Shown piece by piece: positions 54,918 through 64,000 of a stretch of 64,000 nt of DNA. Below the pieces are notes generated by a model. It saw only the letters and a program-made list of their open reading frames with translations. It was not told the DNA's origin and did no database searches. Both the position numbers and the translations under genes were made by a program. The first letter of the stretch is position 1; each line of letters opens with the position of its first letter. Origin of the DNA: Roseicyclus marinus (GTDB lineage: Bacteria; Pseudomonadota; Alphaproteobacteria; Rhodobacterales; Rhodobacteraceae); contig NZ_JASJOF010000003.1 in NCBI RefSeq assembly GCF_030163795.1, positions 171,501 to 235,500 of the forward strand. Reading direction: 5' to 3'.

Positions 54918-56775
54918 TGCCCCTTTCGACGTTATCGTGATCGGCGGCGGCCATGCCGGGGCCGAGGCGGCGCATTCTGCCGCCCGCGCCGGTGCCCGCA
55001 CCGCGCTTGTCACCATGCGCCGCGATACGATTGGCGTGATGTCCTGCAACCCGGCCATCGGCGGCTTGGGCAAAGGCCATCTCGTGCGCGAGATCGACGC
55101 GATGGGCGGGATCATGGGCCTTGCCGCTGACCGCTCTGGCATCCAGTTCCGCTTGCTGAACCGCCGCAAGGGGCCTGCCGTTCGTGGCCCCCGCACGCAA
55201 TCCGACCGCGCGCTTTATCGCGCTGCGATCCAATCCCTGTTGGCTGAACAGCCCAACCTGACGATTTTGGAGGGGGAGGTTGCCGACCTCATCCTGACCG
55301 ATGGCCGCATCGTCGGTGTCGAACTGGCAGATGGCGCCCGGATGGGGGCGGGGGCTGTTGTCCTGACCACCGGCACCTTCTTGCGCGGTGTCATCCACAT
55401 CGGTGACCGCAAGATGGAAGGCGGGCGTATCGGTGATAAACCCTCCAACCGTCTTGCGCAGCGCCTGCGCGACCTTTCCCTGCCGCTTGGCCGCCTGAAA
55501 ACCGGTACGCCGCCGCGGCTGCGGTCCTCTTCCATCGATTGGGCGCGGCTGGAAATGCAGCCCGCCGATGATGATCCGATGCTGTTTTCGTTCCTGTCGA
55601 CGGCTCCGACCGTCCGTCAGATCGCGTGCGGTATCACGCATACGAACGAACGCACACACGATCTGATCACCGCCAACCTTTCGCGGTCCGCGATGTATGG
55701 TGGCCATATCGAGGGGGTCGGCCCCCGCTATTGCCCGTCCATCGAGGACAAGGTGGTCCGCTTCGCTGACAAGACCTCGCATCAGATTTTCCTCGAACCC
55801 GAGGGGCTGGACAGCGATGTTGTCTATCCCAACGGCATCTCCACCTCGCTGCCGGAGGATGTGCAGCACGATTACGTCCATTCCATCGTCGGTCTGGAGC
55901 AGGCAGAGATCCTGCAACCCGGCTACGCCATCGAATACGATTACGTCGATCCGCAAAGCCTGAATGCCGCGCTGGAATTGCCGATGCTGCCGGGCCTGTT
56001 CCTCGCCGGTCAGATCAATGGCACAACAGGCTACGAAGAGGCGGCGGCCCAAGGCTTGATGGCCGGCCTCAACGCAGCGCGGCAGGTGGCGGGGCAGGGG
56101 CCGGTCATTCTTGGCCGCGACCGCGCCTATATCGGTGTGTTGATCGACGATCTGGTGACGCGTGGGGTTACCGAACCCTATCGCATGTTCACCTCGCGCG
56201 CCGAATACCGCCTGTCACTTCGCGCCGACAACGCCGACCAACGCCTGACGCCGCTCGCCGCCGACCTTGGCCTGATCGATCAGACGCGCAGCGCCCTGTT
56301 CGAGGGAAAATTGAATGCGCTTGCGCAGGGTCGCGCCCTTTTGGAGGGTGAAACCTTCACCCCGCGCGAAATTGCGGCGCAAGGGATTCCCATCAATCAG
56401 GATGGTCAGCGCCGGACAGGGATGGATATCCTCGCGTTCCCCGACATCGCGCCGACTCAGATCGACCCACTCCTTCCGGCTTTTGCCGATTTGCCGGACG
56501 AGATTCGCACCCAACTCGCGATCGAGGCGCTCTATCGCACCTATGTCGATCGTCAGCAGCGTGATGCCGACGCCCTGCGCCGGGATGAGGCGCTGACCAT
56601 CCCCGAAACGCTCGACTATTCCGATATCGGCGGGCTCTCGAACGAATTGCGCGGGAAACTCACCCGCATTCGCCCGCAAACATTGGGGCAGGCGGGCCGG
56701 ATCGACGGCATGACGCCCGCGGCCCTTGCCCTCATCCTCACCCGCATCCGCCAGGACGAGCGCCTGCGCGCATGA
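54910..56775 (+). CDS. mnmG: tRNA U34 modification FAD enzyme MnmG (GidA)
   Basis: 621 residues from ATG 54910 ([17 protein letters not shown]); the upstream in-frame start at 54871 lies inside mnmE. FAD motif [19 protein letters not shown], then [19 protein letters not shown] and [11 protein letters not shown]-like segments. Partner of MnmE. The start codon lies in a parS-like palindrome; the stop overlaps rsmG (ATGA). Confidence 0.96.
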   Translation: MKHAPFDVIVIGGGHAGAEAAHSAARAGARTALVTMRRDTIGVMSCNPAIGGLGKGHLVREIDAMGGIMGLAADRSGIQFRLLNRRKGPAVRGPRTQSDRALYRAAIQSLLAEQPNLTILEGEVADLILTDGRIVGVELADGARMGAGAVVLTTGTFLRGVIHIGDRKMEGGRIGDKPSNRLAQRLRDLSLPLGRLKTGTPPRLRSSSIDWARLEMQPADDDPMLFSFLSTAPTVRQIACGITHTNERTHDLITANLSRSAMYGGHIEGVGPRYCPSIEDKVVRFADKTSHQIFLEPEGLDSDVVYPNGISTSLPEDVQHDYVHSIVGLEQAEILQPGYAIEYDYVDPQSLNAALELPMLPGLFLAGQINGTTGYEEAAAQGLMAGLNAARQVAGQGPVILGRDRAYIGVLIDDLVTRGVTEPYRMFTSRAEYRLSLRADNADQRLTPLAADLGLIDQTRSALFEGKLNALAQGRALLEGETFTPREIAAQGIPINQDGQRRTGMDILAFPDIAPTQIDPLLPAFADLPDEIRTQLAIEALYRTYVDRQQRDADALRRDEALTIPETLDYSDIGGLSNELRGKLTRIRPQTLGQAGRIDGMTPAALALILTRIRQDERLRA

Positions 56776-57398
56776 CCGAGGATGACGCAAAGGCCCGGAT
56801 CGCCGCGCGTGTTTCACGTGAAACACTGGAAAGGTTGGAGCTTTTCGTCGCGCTTCTGACCAAGTGGCAGAAAACCATCAACCTGATCTCGCCCGCCACC
56901 CTGCCGCAGATCTGGTCGCGCCATATCCTCGATTCGGCGCAAGTGCTGGATCATGCGCCTTTGGATGCCGGTTCTTGGGCTGATCTGGGCAGCGGCGGCG
57001 GCTTTCCTGGCCTTGTCTGTGCCGCTATCGCGCATGAGACGCGGCCCGATCTTCGTTTCAACATGGTGGAGGCCGATTTGCGCAAGGCCGCGTTTCTGCG
57101 CGAAACCGCGCGCCAAATGGGCCTGACCGTCGGTGTCTTCAGCCGCCGGATCGAGGATATGCCACCCCAATCCGCCGATATCGTGTCGGCCCGCGCGCTT
57201 GCCGCGCTCGATACGCTCTGCGGTTACGCCCATCTCCACCTGCGCCCCGGTGGTGTCGCCCTTTTTCAAAAGGGGGCGCGCCATGCCGAGGAACTTGAAA
57301 CCGCGCGCCAGCGCTGGCAGATGGACGTGACCACGGTTCCCAGCGTCACCGACGCCGACGCCGTCCTGTTCCGTATCGAGAACCTGACCCATGCCTGA
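56772..57398 (+). CDS. rsmG: 16S rRNA m7G527 methyltransferase RsmG (GidB)
   Basis: 208 residues. SAM motif [16 protein letters not shown], conserved [20 protein letters not shown]. It methylates G527 of 16S rRNA. Codons for VSRET near its N-terminus are a perfect parS site. It overlaps mnmG by four and parA by eight bases. Confidence 0.95.
   Translation: MTEDDAKARIAARVSRETLERLELFVALLTKWQKTINLISPATLPQIWSRHILDSAQVLDHAPLDAGSWADLGSGGGFPGLVCAAIAHETRPDLRFNMVEADLRKAAFLRETARQMGLTVGVFSRRIEDMPPQSADIVSARALAALDTLCGYAHLHLRPGGVALFQKGARHAEELETARQRWQMDVTTVPSVTDADAVLFRIENLTHA
56810..56825. other. Perfect parS centromere site inside rsmG
   Basis: TGTTTCACGTGAAACA, an exact match to the universal 16-bp parS palindrome. 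It lies within the rsmG coding region, 580 bp upstream of parA. It is the likely loading site for ParB (58191-59099). Confidence 0.95.
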
Positions 57399-58191
57399 CG
57401 CCAAACGCCCCCGCATCCTTGCCGTGACGAACCAGAAAGGGGGCGTGGGCAAGACCACCACCGCCATCAATCTCGGCGCGGCTTTGGCGGAACTTGGCGA
57501 ACGGGTGCTGATCGTCGATCTCGACCCGCAGGGCAACGCCTCCACCGGCCTCGGGGTCAGCCCCAAGGATCGCGACAACACCACGTATGAGCTGCTGCTG
57601 GAAGACGCGCCTTTGTCCGAGGTGATTCGTCCCACCGGTGTCGAACGCCTCCATATTGCACCCGCCACCACCGATCTCAGCTCCACGGATGTCGAACTTG
57701 GCACACAGGAAAACCGCGTCTTCCTGCTCAAGGATGCGCTGTCCTCCGATGCGGCGCTGGCCTTCGACTACGTCTTGATCGATTGCCCGCCGTCGCTCAG
57801 CCTTCTGACGGTGAACGCGCTTGTGGCCTGTGATGCCGTCCTCGTGCCGCTTCAGGCCGAGTTTTTCGCCCTCGAAGGTCTGTCACAGCTCATGCTGACC
57901 GTCCGCGACGTGCGCGAAACCGCCAATCCCGGCCTCCGCATCGAAGGCGTGGTCCTCACCATGTATGACCAGCGCAACAACCTCAGCCAACAGGTCGAGG
58001 CGGATGCCCGCGCCACCTTGGGCGATCTGGTCCTGAACACCCGTATCCCCCGTAATGTCCGGCTGAGCGAAGCGCCGTCTTTCGCCATGCCCGTGTTGGC
58101 CTATGATCCCCAGTCCAAGGGCAGCCAGGCCTATGTCGATCTCGCGGCCGAGATCCTGTCCCGCCACGCCAAACGCAAGGAACTCGCCTGA
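57391..58191 (+). CDS. parA: Chromosome partitioning ATPase ParA
   Basis: 266 residues. Deviant Walker A KGGVGKTTTAINLG, Walker B VLIDCPPSLSLLTVNAL. It forms gradients on the nucleoid and pulls ParB-parS complexes. It overlaps rsmG by eight bases and shares its last base with the parB ATG (TGATG). Confidence 0.96.
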   Translation: MPDAKRPRILAVTNQKGGVGKTTTAINLGAALAELGERVLIVDLDPQGNASTGLGVSPKDRDNTTYELLLEDAPLSEVIRPTGVERLHIAPATTDLSSTDVELGTQENRVFLLKDALSSDAALAFDYVLIDCPPSLSLLTVNALVACDAVLVPLQAEFFALEGLSQLMLTVRDVRETANPGLRIEGVVLTMYDQRNNLSQQVEADARATLGDLVLNTRIPRNVRLSEAPSFAMPVLAYDPQSKGSQAYVDLAAEILSRHAKRKELA

Positions 58192-59099
58192 TGGTCAAAA
58201 GACGCGAACGCAGCGGCCTTGGGCGCGGTCTTTCGGCGCTCATGGCCGATATCGAAACGCCCCAGACCACGGGTACTGATGCAACCCAGCGCGTGCCGCG
58301 TGACACGCGCCGCGTTCCCACCGACCGTATCCGCCCCAATCCGGACCAGCCCCGCCGCAGCTTTGCCGAAGGCGCCCTGCAGGAATTGGCGGCGTCGATC
58401 CGCGAAAAGGGTGTCATCCAGCCCCTGATCGTGCGTCCGGACCCCGTCGATGCCGACCGTTTCCAGATCGTTGCGGGCGAACGCCGCTGGCGCGCGGCGC
58501 AGCTGGCGCAACTTCACGATCTGCCGGTGATCATCCGCGATTTCGACGATACCGAGGTGCTCGAGGTTGCGATCATCGAGAATATCCAGCGCGCCGACCT
58601 GAACGCCCTGGAAGAAGCCCAAGGTTATCGCCAACTGATCGACCGCTTCGGCCATACGCAGGATCAACTGGCCCAAGCGATGGGCAAAAGCCGCAGCCAC
58701 ATCGCCAATCTGATGCGGCTTCTGGCCTTGCCAGACCCAATTCAGGATATGCTCCGCAACGGTGATCTGACCGCCGGTCACGCCCGCGCGCTACTGACGG
58801 CCGAGGATCCGCTGGCATTGGCGCGCAAGGCCGTGGCCGAGGGGTGGTCTGTACGAGACGTAGAAAAACACGCGAAATCAAAGACTTCGGGGGATACGGC
58901 GCGCCCCTCACGCGCGACGACTGGGCGTGGAACGGACAAGGATGCCGATACGCTCGCTCTTGAGGGTGATCTGAGCGCCACATTGGGAATGCCCGTCAGC
59001 ATCGACCATGACACCACCTCGGGCGAGGGGCGCGTGACGATCCGGTACCGCGATCTGACCGCGCTTGACGATCTCATCGCGCTTTTGTCGCGCGGTTAG
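58191..59099 (+). CDS. parB: Chromosome partitioning protein ParB
   Basis: 302 residues. CTP-binding N-terminal domain with AGERRWRAAQLAQL, helix-turn-helix region (DQLAQAMGKSRSHIANLMRLLALP) and a C-terminal dimerisation domain. It binds parS and spreads as a CTP-dependent clamp. It ends the rho-parB run; hemW converges five bases away. Confidence 0.96.
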   Translation: MVKRRERSGLGRGLSALMADIETPQTTGTDATQRVPRDTRRVPTDRIRPNPDQPRRSFAEGALQELAASIREKGVIQPLIVRPDPVDADRFQIVAGERRWRAAQLAQLHDLPVIIRDFDDTEVLEVAIIENIQRADLNALEEAQGYRQLIDRFGHTQDQLAQAMGKSRSHIANLMRLLALPDPIQDMLRNGDLTAGHARALLTAEDPLALARKAVAEGWSVRDVEKHAKSKTSGDTARPSRATTGRGTDKDADTLALEGDLSATLGMPVSIDHDTTSGEGRVTIRYRDLTALDDLIALLSRG

Positions 59100-59104
59100 G
59101 GCGG

Positions 59105-60271
59105 CTACCGCGCCTCTGCCAGCAGATCGCGCAGGACCGCGTTCAGCACCCGCCGCCCGTCCAGCGTCGTGGTGATCTTTTGCTCTGTGACCTCGATCAT
59201 CCCCAAGGATTCGAGCCTGTTCAGCACATCAGGGTCGAAATCCGCGCCGTTCATCGCCACGAACCGCGCCCTGTCCATGCCTTCGGACAGGCGCAGCGCC
59301 ATCATCGCGTATTCTTCCGCCTGTTCGCGCCCGCTTACCGTCTCGCGAAGCGTTTCGCCGCTTCCTTGCGTCTCCACGCGCCGCAACCAACCCAGGGGCG
59401 ATAAGTCCGTCTCGGTCGCCTGCCGCTGACCGTTCAGCGTGATCCGACCATGCGCACCCGGCCCGATCCCGGCGTAATCGCCACCGCGCCAATAGATCAG
59501 GTTATGCCGCGACTGCGCCATGTCCCCCGCGTGGTTCGACACTTCATAGGCCGGCAGACCCGCCGCCTCGCACATCTCTTGGGTCAGATCATACATCGCG
59601 GCGGCCGTATCATCCTCGACCAGCCCACCCAGACGCCCGATGGCGTACCGGTCGCCAAAGGCGGTGCCTTCTTCGATCGTCAGCTGGTAAAGCGACAGGT
59701 GATCGGCGGCCAGCGTCAGTGCCTCGGCCAGTTCCGCCCGCCAATCTTCCAGATCCTGATATTGCCGGGCATAGATCAGGTCGAAACTGACGCGCGGGAA
59801 CACATCTCGGGCGATTTCATAGGCATTTCGACCCTCCGCCGCTGAATGGAGCCTGCCAAGACGCTTCAGATCGGTATCGTTCAGCGCCTGCAACCCCATC
59901 GAAACGCGGTTCACCCCGGCATCGCGAAAGGCACGAAACCGCTCTGCCTCAACCGATGTGGGGTTGGCCTCCAACGTCACTTCCAGATCATTGGCCAGCG
60001 CCCATTTCCCCCGGATCGCGTCCAGCATGGCCGCGACCGTATTGGGCGCCATCAAGGACGGGGTGCCGCCGCCAAAATAGATGCTTGTCAGGCGTCGACC
60101 GGGCAACTCGGCCGAAACACGTTCAATTTCCGATAGATAGGCGGCTTTCCACCGCGCCTGGTCGATCTCGGACGCGACGTGGCTGTTGAAATCGCAATAG
60201 GGGCATTTGGCTTGGCAAAACGGCCAATGGATATAAAGGCCGAAACCACCGGCCTCCCAGGGCTCAGCCAC
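59105..60271 (-). CDS. hemW: HemW, radical SAM haem chaperone-type protein
   Basis: 388 residues. Radical SAM signature C19xxxC23xxC26 in [19 protein letters not shown], and the C-terminal HemN domain. Once called coproporphyrinogen oxidase, members of this group bind haem; a haem-insertion role is more likely than an oxidase role, since the extra N-terminal Cys of HemN is absent. It overlaps rdgB by eight bases. Confidence 0.9.
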   Translation of the reverse strand: MAEPWEAGGFGLYIHWPFCQAKCPYCDFNSHVASEIDQARWKAAYLSEIERVSAELPGRRLTSIYFGGGTPSLMAPNTVAAMLDAIRGKWALANDLEVTLEANPTSVEAERFRAFRDAGVNRVSMGLQALNDTDLKRLGRLHSAAEGRNAYEIARDVFPRVSFDLIYARQYQDLEDWRAELAEALTLAADHLSLYQLTIEEGTAFGDRYAIGRLGGLVEDDTAAAMYDLTQEMCEAAGLPAYEVSNHAGDMAQSRHNLIYWRGGDYAGIGPGAHGRITLNGQRQATETDLSPLGWLRRVETQGSGETLRETVSGREQAEEYAMMALRLSEGMDRARFVAMNGADFDPDVLNRLESLGMIEVTEQKITTTLDGRRVLNAVLRDLLAEAR

Positions 60272-60872
60272 CGAAGACCTGCTTCAATTTCTCCACCGCC
60301 TTGGCGCGATGGCTGATCTTGTTCTTCTCCCAGCGATCCATCTCGCCGAATGTCACGTCATAGCCTGCGGGCTGGAAAATCGGGTCATAGCCATGCCCTT
60401 GGTCCCCCCGCATCGGCCAAACGACCTGTCCCTCCATCACGCCGGGAAACACCTCGTCATGCCCATCGGGCCATGCCAGCACCAGCGTGCAACAAAACCG
60501 CGCGGTGCGGGGGTGGGCCGCGCCCTTGGCCTCCAGCAGATCATGGGTTTTCCGCATCGCCATGACGAAATCGCGGCCATTGGGGGTTTCCGCCCAATCG
60601 GCGGTATAGACACCGGGTGCGCCATCCAGCGCGTCGATCTCGATCCCGCTGTCGTCCGAAAGGGCGGGCAGCCCCGTAGCCTTGGCCGCCGCATGGGCCT
60701 TGATCCGGGCGTTCTCCACGAATGTCGTGCCGGTTTCCTCCGGCTCGGGCAGGCCATGATCGGCGGCAGAAGACACGGTGATCCCGTAAGGCGCGAGCAA
60801 CGCCTCCATCTCCTCCAGCTTGCCGCGATTATGCGTCGCGATCAGCAGACGGTCGCCCGTGAAGTGCCGCAT
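60264..60872 (-). CDS. rdgB: XTP/dITP pyrophosphatase RdgB (HAM1 family)
   Basis: 202 residues. Substrate motif [37 protein letters not shown] and a C-terminal [10 protein letters not shown]. It removes deaminated purine nucleotides from the pool. It shares one base with the rph stop region and precedes hemW in one operon with rph. Confidence 0.95.
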   Translation of the reverse strand: MRHFTGDRLLIATHNRGKLEEMEALLAPYGITVSSAADHGLPEPEETGTTFVENARIKAHAAAKATGLPALSDDSGIEIDALDGAPGVYTADWAETPNGRDFVMAMRKTHDLLEAKGAAHPRTARFCCTLVLAWPDGHDEVFPGVMEGQVVWPMRGDQGHGYDPIFQPAGYDVTFGEMDRWEKNKISHRAKAVEKLKQVFGG

Positions 60873-61585
60873 CAGCTGGTCGCCGCCTTCTGCGCCTTGA
60901 CCAGCGCCGCGATACCGCTTTCGGCCAGCCCGTACATTTCGTCGAACTGCCCGCGCGAAAACGCCGACCCTTCGGCGCTGGCCTGCACTTCGACCAAGGC
61001 GCCGCTTCCCGTCATGACGAAATTCGAATCCGTCCCGGCCTCGCTATCCTCAAGATAATCCAGATCCAGCACCGCTTGCCCCGCATAGATCCCGCAAGAC
61101 ACGGCGGCGATGTGATCCGTGATCGGGTCGCTGACGATATCGCCCGCTTTGATCAATTTGTTCACGGCCAGCCGCAACGCGACCCAACCCCCGGTGATCG
61201 ACGCGCAGCGCGTCCCGCCATCGGCCTGAATGACGTCGCAATCGATGGTGATCTGCCGCTCGCCCAATGCCGACCGGTCCACACCCGCGCGGAGCGCGCG
61301 CCCGATCAACCGCTGAATTTCCTGCGTCCGGCCCGATTGCTTGCCCGATGCCGCCTCGCGCCGCATCCGCGTATGGGTCGCGCGCGGCAACATCCCGTAT
61401 TCCGCCGTGACCCAGCCAAGGCCCGTATTTTTCAGGAACGGAGGCACCCGTTCCTCCAGCGTTGCTGTACACAGGACATGCGTGCCGCCACACCGGATCA
61501 GACACGACCCCTCGGCATGGCGCGTGACACCCGTCTCGATGGAAATCTCGCGCATTTCGTCTAGGTTTCGGCCGGAAGGACGCAT
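60872..61585 (-). CDS. rph: Ribonuclease PH
   Basis: 237 residues from ATG 61585 with AGGAG upstream; the longer frame runs into hrcA and is rejected. It starts [19 protein letters not shown]; RNase PH core with [20 protein letters not shown] and [17 protein letters not shown]. It trims tRNA 3' ends by phosphorolysis. It is divergent from hrcA, separated by 61 bp. Confidence 0.96.
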   Translation of the reverse strand: MRPSGRNLDEMREISIETGVTRHAEGSCLIRCGGTHVLCTATLEERVPPFLKNTGLGWVTAEYGMLPRATHTRMRREAASGKQSGRTQEIQRLIGRALRAGVDRSALGERQITIDCDVIQADGGTRCASITGGWVALRLAVNKLIKAGDIVSDPITDHIAAVSCGIYAGQAVLDLDYLEDSEAGTDSNFVMTGSGALVEVQASAEGSAFSRGQFDEMYGLAESGIAALVKAQKAATS

Positions 61586-61646
61586 AAATATCTCCTGATC
61601 TACATCACGCGGGATAGTCCGCGCGCCGCCTCGGACGCAAGCCCGA

Positions 61647-62744
61647 ATGGATCGAATGACCATGACGACGACCGACCGCAAGACCAACAGCCAGAATGTG
61701 ATGGGCGATCTCAACGACCGCTCGCGCGAGGTGTTTCGCCGCGTGGTCGAGGGATATCTTGAAACCGGCGCGCCCGTGGGTTCCCGCACGCTCACGCGCA
61801 GCCTGTCGGAACAGGTGTCTGCGGCCACCATCCGCAATGTGATGCAGGATCTCGAATATCTCGGCCTGCTCGACAGCCCCCATATCTCCGCCGGGCGCGT
61901 ACCCACTCAGCTTGGCCTGCGCATGTTCGTCGATGGCTTCCTCGAGGTGGGCGAGCTTGCTGCCACCGACAAACGCAGCCTCGATGACACGCTCGGCGCC
62001 AATGTCGGCGACGTGGCCAGCGCGCTCGATCGCATCGGCGCCGCCCTGTCGCAGGCGACCCATGGCGCCAGCGTGGTTCTGGCCCCGAAACGCGAGGCGC
62101 CGATCAAGCACATCGATTTCGTCTCGCTTGCCGCCGACCGCGCCCTTGTCGTGCTGGTGTTTTCCGATGGCCATGTCGAAAACCGCCTGTTCCAACCGCC
62201 CCCCGGCCATACACCCAGCGCGATGCGCGAAGCGGCGAATTACCTCAACGCCCATCTGGCCGACCGGACGCTTGGGTCGCTGCGCGCCGAAATGCAGCGC
62301 GAGGTGGATCAACGCCGCGCCCAGATCGACGAGATTGCCAACCATCTGATCGAGGCCGGCCTCGCCGTCTGGGACAGCGACGGCAACGATCAGGGCCGCC
62401 TGATCGTGCGCGGCCGCGCGAATCTCCTCTCCGATACCGCCGAGGCGGAAGAGCTTGAGCGCATCCGCCATCTCTTCGACGATCTCGAACGCAAACGTGA
62501 CATCGCCGAATTCCTCGAACTGGCCGAAACCGGCGACGGGGTCCGCATTTTCATCGGTTCCGAGAACAAGCTTTTCTCACTTTCGGGTTCCGCTCTGGTG
62601 GTCTCTCCCTATATGAACGCGGATCGGAAGATCGTGGGCGCGGTGGGGGTCATCGGCCCGACCCGTCTGAATTACGGGCGCATCGTCCCGATCGTGGATT
62701 ACACGGCGCAACTGGTCGGCAAACTGATCGCCGACCGGGGATAA
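61647..62744 (+). CDS. hrcA: Heat-inducible transcription repressor HrcA
   Basis: 365 residues; ATG 61647, with other ATG at 61656 and 61662 and no strong ribosome site to decide. The N-terminal winged helix ([40 protein letters not shown]) precedes the GAF-like domain. It binds CIRCE elements of chaperone genes. No CIRCE sequence is visible in front of it here. grpE follows 29 bp later, as is common. Confidence 0.95.
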   Translation: MDRMTMTTTDRKTNSQNVMGDLNDRSREVFRRVVEGYLETGAPVGSRTLTRSLSEQVSAATIRNVMQDLEYLGLLDSPHISAGRVPTQLGLRMFVDGFLEVGELAATDKRSLDDTLGANVGDVASALDRIGAALSQATHGASVVLAPKREAPIKHIDFVSLAADRALVVLVFSDGHVENRLFQPPPGHTPSAMREAANYLNAHLADRTLGSLRAEMQREVDQRRAQIDEIANHLIEAGLAVWDSDGNDQGRLIVRGRANLLSDTAEAEELERIRHLFDDLERKRDIAEFLELAETGDGVRIFIGSENKLFSLSGSALVVSPYMNADRKIVGAVGVIGPTRLNYGRIVPIVDYTAQLVGKLIADRG

Positions 62745-62773
62745 TCGCCGCAAGGAAGGGTGAAGAGGCACGT

Positions 62774-63331
62774 ATGTCCGACGCGAAACAAGATCATGTC
62801 GCTGAACAGGAACACGCCGAAGAGGCCGCAACCGCCGAGGTCGATCTGACCGACGATGTCCCGGTGGATGAGCAAGACGCGCTGCGCGCGGAAGTCGCCG
62901 AACTCAAGGACCGTCTCCTGCGCACGCTGGCCGAATCGGAAAACGTGCGCAAACGCGCCGAACGCGATCGGCGCGAGGCCGAGAAATTCGGCGGCTCCCG
63001 CATCGTGCGCGATCTTCTGCCGGTCTATGACAACCTGCGCCGCGCGCTGAACAGCTCCACCGATGCGGTGGGCGAGGCCGACAAGGCCCTGACCGAAGGC
63101 GTGGAACTGACGCTGCGTGAATTGCTCAAGGTGATGGACAAGCACGGCGTCACCCTGATCGCGCCCGAGGTCGGTGAAACCTTCGACCCCAACACCCACG
63201 AGGCGATGTTCGAAGCCCCCGTTCCCGGCACCAAGGCAGGCGATATCCTCCAAGTCATGACCGAAGGCTTCCTGCTGCACGACCGCCTGATCCGCCCCGC
63301 GCAGGTCGGCGTGTCCTCGAACCCCGGCTAG
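62774..63331 (+). CDS. grpE: Nucleotide exchange factor GrpE
   Basis: 185 residues. Acidic N-terminus, a long coiled-coil (about 35-80; [30 protein letters not shown]) and C-terminal beta domain with [12 protein letters not shown]. It exchanges ADP from DnaK. Its stop shares the tetramer CTAG with the stop of mutS on the other strand. Confidence 0.96.
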   Translation: MSDAKQDHVAEQEHAEEAATAEVDLTDDVPVDEQDALRAEVAELKDRLLRTLAESENVRKRAERDRREAEKFGGSRIVRDLLPVYDNLRRALNSSTDAVGEADKALTEGVELTLRELLKVMDKHGVTLIAPEVGETFDPNTHEAMFEAPVPGTKAGDILQVMTEGFLLHDRLIRPAQVGVSSNPG

Positions 63332-64000
63332 GATTTTTCTGCCAGATCCTTGAGATCATAAAGGATTTGCAGCGCTTCCCGCGCCGTCAATTCGTCGGGG
63401 TGTATCTCTTTCAGACGCGCCTCGACGGCCGATCCCTTCACCGCCTTCGGCGCGGGTGCGGGCATGGCGGCAAACAGCGGCAGATCGTCGATCACCGCCT
63501 TGCGGTCGCCGCCTTCCCGCTCACCCTTTTCCAGTGCTGTCAGCACCGTTTGCGCCCGCGCAATCACCCGGTCGGGCAGGCCGGCCAGCTTGGCGACTTG
63601 CACCCCATAAGACCGGTCGGCGGCACCTTCCCGCACCTCGTGCAGGAAAATCACCTCTCCCTCCCATTCGCGCACCGCAACCGTGGCATTGCGCAACCCC
63701 TCCAGCCGCGCGGCAAGATTGGTCATCTCGTGGTAATGCGTGGCGAACAGCGCTCGACAGCGGTTCACCTCGTGCAGATGTTCCAGCGTCGCCCAAGCGA
63801 TCGACAACCCGTCATAGGTGGCCGTGCCCCGCCCGATCTCGTCCAGGATCACCAGCGCGCGGTCATCCGCCTGGTTCAGGATTGTCGCCGTTTCCACCAT
63901 CTCGACCATGAAGGTCGACCGCCCCCGCGCCAGATCATCGGCCGCGCCGACCCGGCTGAACACCTGGCTTACCAACCCGATTTCGGCACGCTCTACAGGC
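63328..64000 (-). CDS. mutS: DNA mismatch repair protein MutS, C-terminal part
   Basis: Partial gene; the 5' end is outside the window and the frame is open to the right edge. It holds the Walker B region [20 protein letters not shown], the switch segment [10 protein letters not shown] and the ATHYHE motif, then a helix-turn-helix and a C-terminal tail. About 224 residues of a protein normally near 850-880. The Walker A part is not in the window. Confidence 0.96.
   Translation of the reverse strand, partial: PVERAEIGLVSQVFSRVGAADDLARGRSTFMVEMVETATILNQADDRALVILDEIGRGTATYDGLSIAWATLEHLHEVNRCRALFATHYHEMTNLAARLEGLRNATVAVREWEGEVIFLHEVREGAADRSYGVQVAKLAGLPDRVIARAQTVLTALEKGEREGGDRKAVIDDLPLFAAMPAPAPKAVKGSAVEARLKEIHPDELTAREALQILYDLKDLAEKS

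Noticed and set aside
61586-61646. CIRCE element in front of hrcA
   Set aside because: I looked for TTAGCACTC-N9-GAGTGCTAA or a close variant and saw none.

Overview
The window is GC-rich DNA of an alphaproteobacterium of the Rhodobacteraceae (Roseobacter-like), an aerobic anoxygenic phototroph. The evidence is a nearly complete purple-bacterial photosynthesis gene cluster (about 1-41400). It contains the oxygen-dependent ring cyclase AcsF with a BciE-like partner, spheroidene-type carotenoid genes, a reaction centre with a bound multihaem cytochrome (PufC), LH1 genes but no LH2 (puc) genes, and the PpsR/PpaA regulators. crtA, crtB and crtI are not in the window and probably lie to its left or elsewhere.

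Layout. 1-2987 (+): end of bchI, then bchD and bchO. 3054-19080 (-): one tightly coupled run bchF-bchN-bchB-bchH-bchL-bchM-lhaA-puhA-puhB-puhC-bciE-acsF-puhE-hemA-cycA. It covers protochlorophyllide reduction, Mg chelation, methylation, ring closure, reaction-centre assembly, the first haem/BChl precursor step and the soluble electron carrier. 19395-25702 (+): regulators ppaA and ppsR, then bchG, a PucC-family transporter, bchP and idi, which finish the pigment with its isoprenoid tail. 25737-38871 (-): crtE-crtF-bchC-bchX-bchY-bchZ-pufQ-pufB-pufA-pufL-pufM-pufC, an intrinsic terminator, then dxs. 38988-41392 (+): crtD and crtC. Perfect TGT-N12-ACA PpsR sites occur upstream of bchF/ppaA (two), bchG (one), bchC (two, 8 bp apart, over the promoter) and crtE/crtD (two), so the cluster forms one redox- and light-responsive regulon.

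Right of the cluster is housekeeping DNA: hslV, an unknown membrane protein and hslU (heat-shock protease), a lipoprotein hydrolase, smr, mltA, a Tim44-like gene, fxsA, secB, dnaQ, coaE, aroE and maf. An A/T-rich 522-bp gap (51816-52337) follows, then rho, mnmE, mnmG, rsmG, parA and parB, then hemW, rdgB, rph, hrcA, grpE and the end of mutS. The maf-aroE-coaE-dnaQ-secB and rho-mnmE-mnmG-rsmG-parAB blocks are the usual neighbours of an alphaproteobacterial replication origin. The gap has DnaA-box-like sequences and an A/T-rich unwinding-type tract, and parS sequences lie at the mnmG start and inside rsmG. I therefore read the gap as oriC, which puts the photosynthesis cluster about 10 kb from the origin.

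Most interesting observations: the candidate oriC and parS sites, a triple-hairpin repeat inserted in frame into the bchB linker, crtC lacking a canonical start where homology needs one, a three-haem PufC, a possibly leaderless PpsR-covered bchG start, and a conserved-looking membrane protein translationally locked between hslV and hslU. No mobile elements, CRISPR arrays or RNA genes were recognised.
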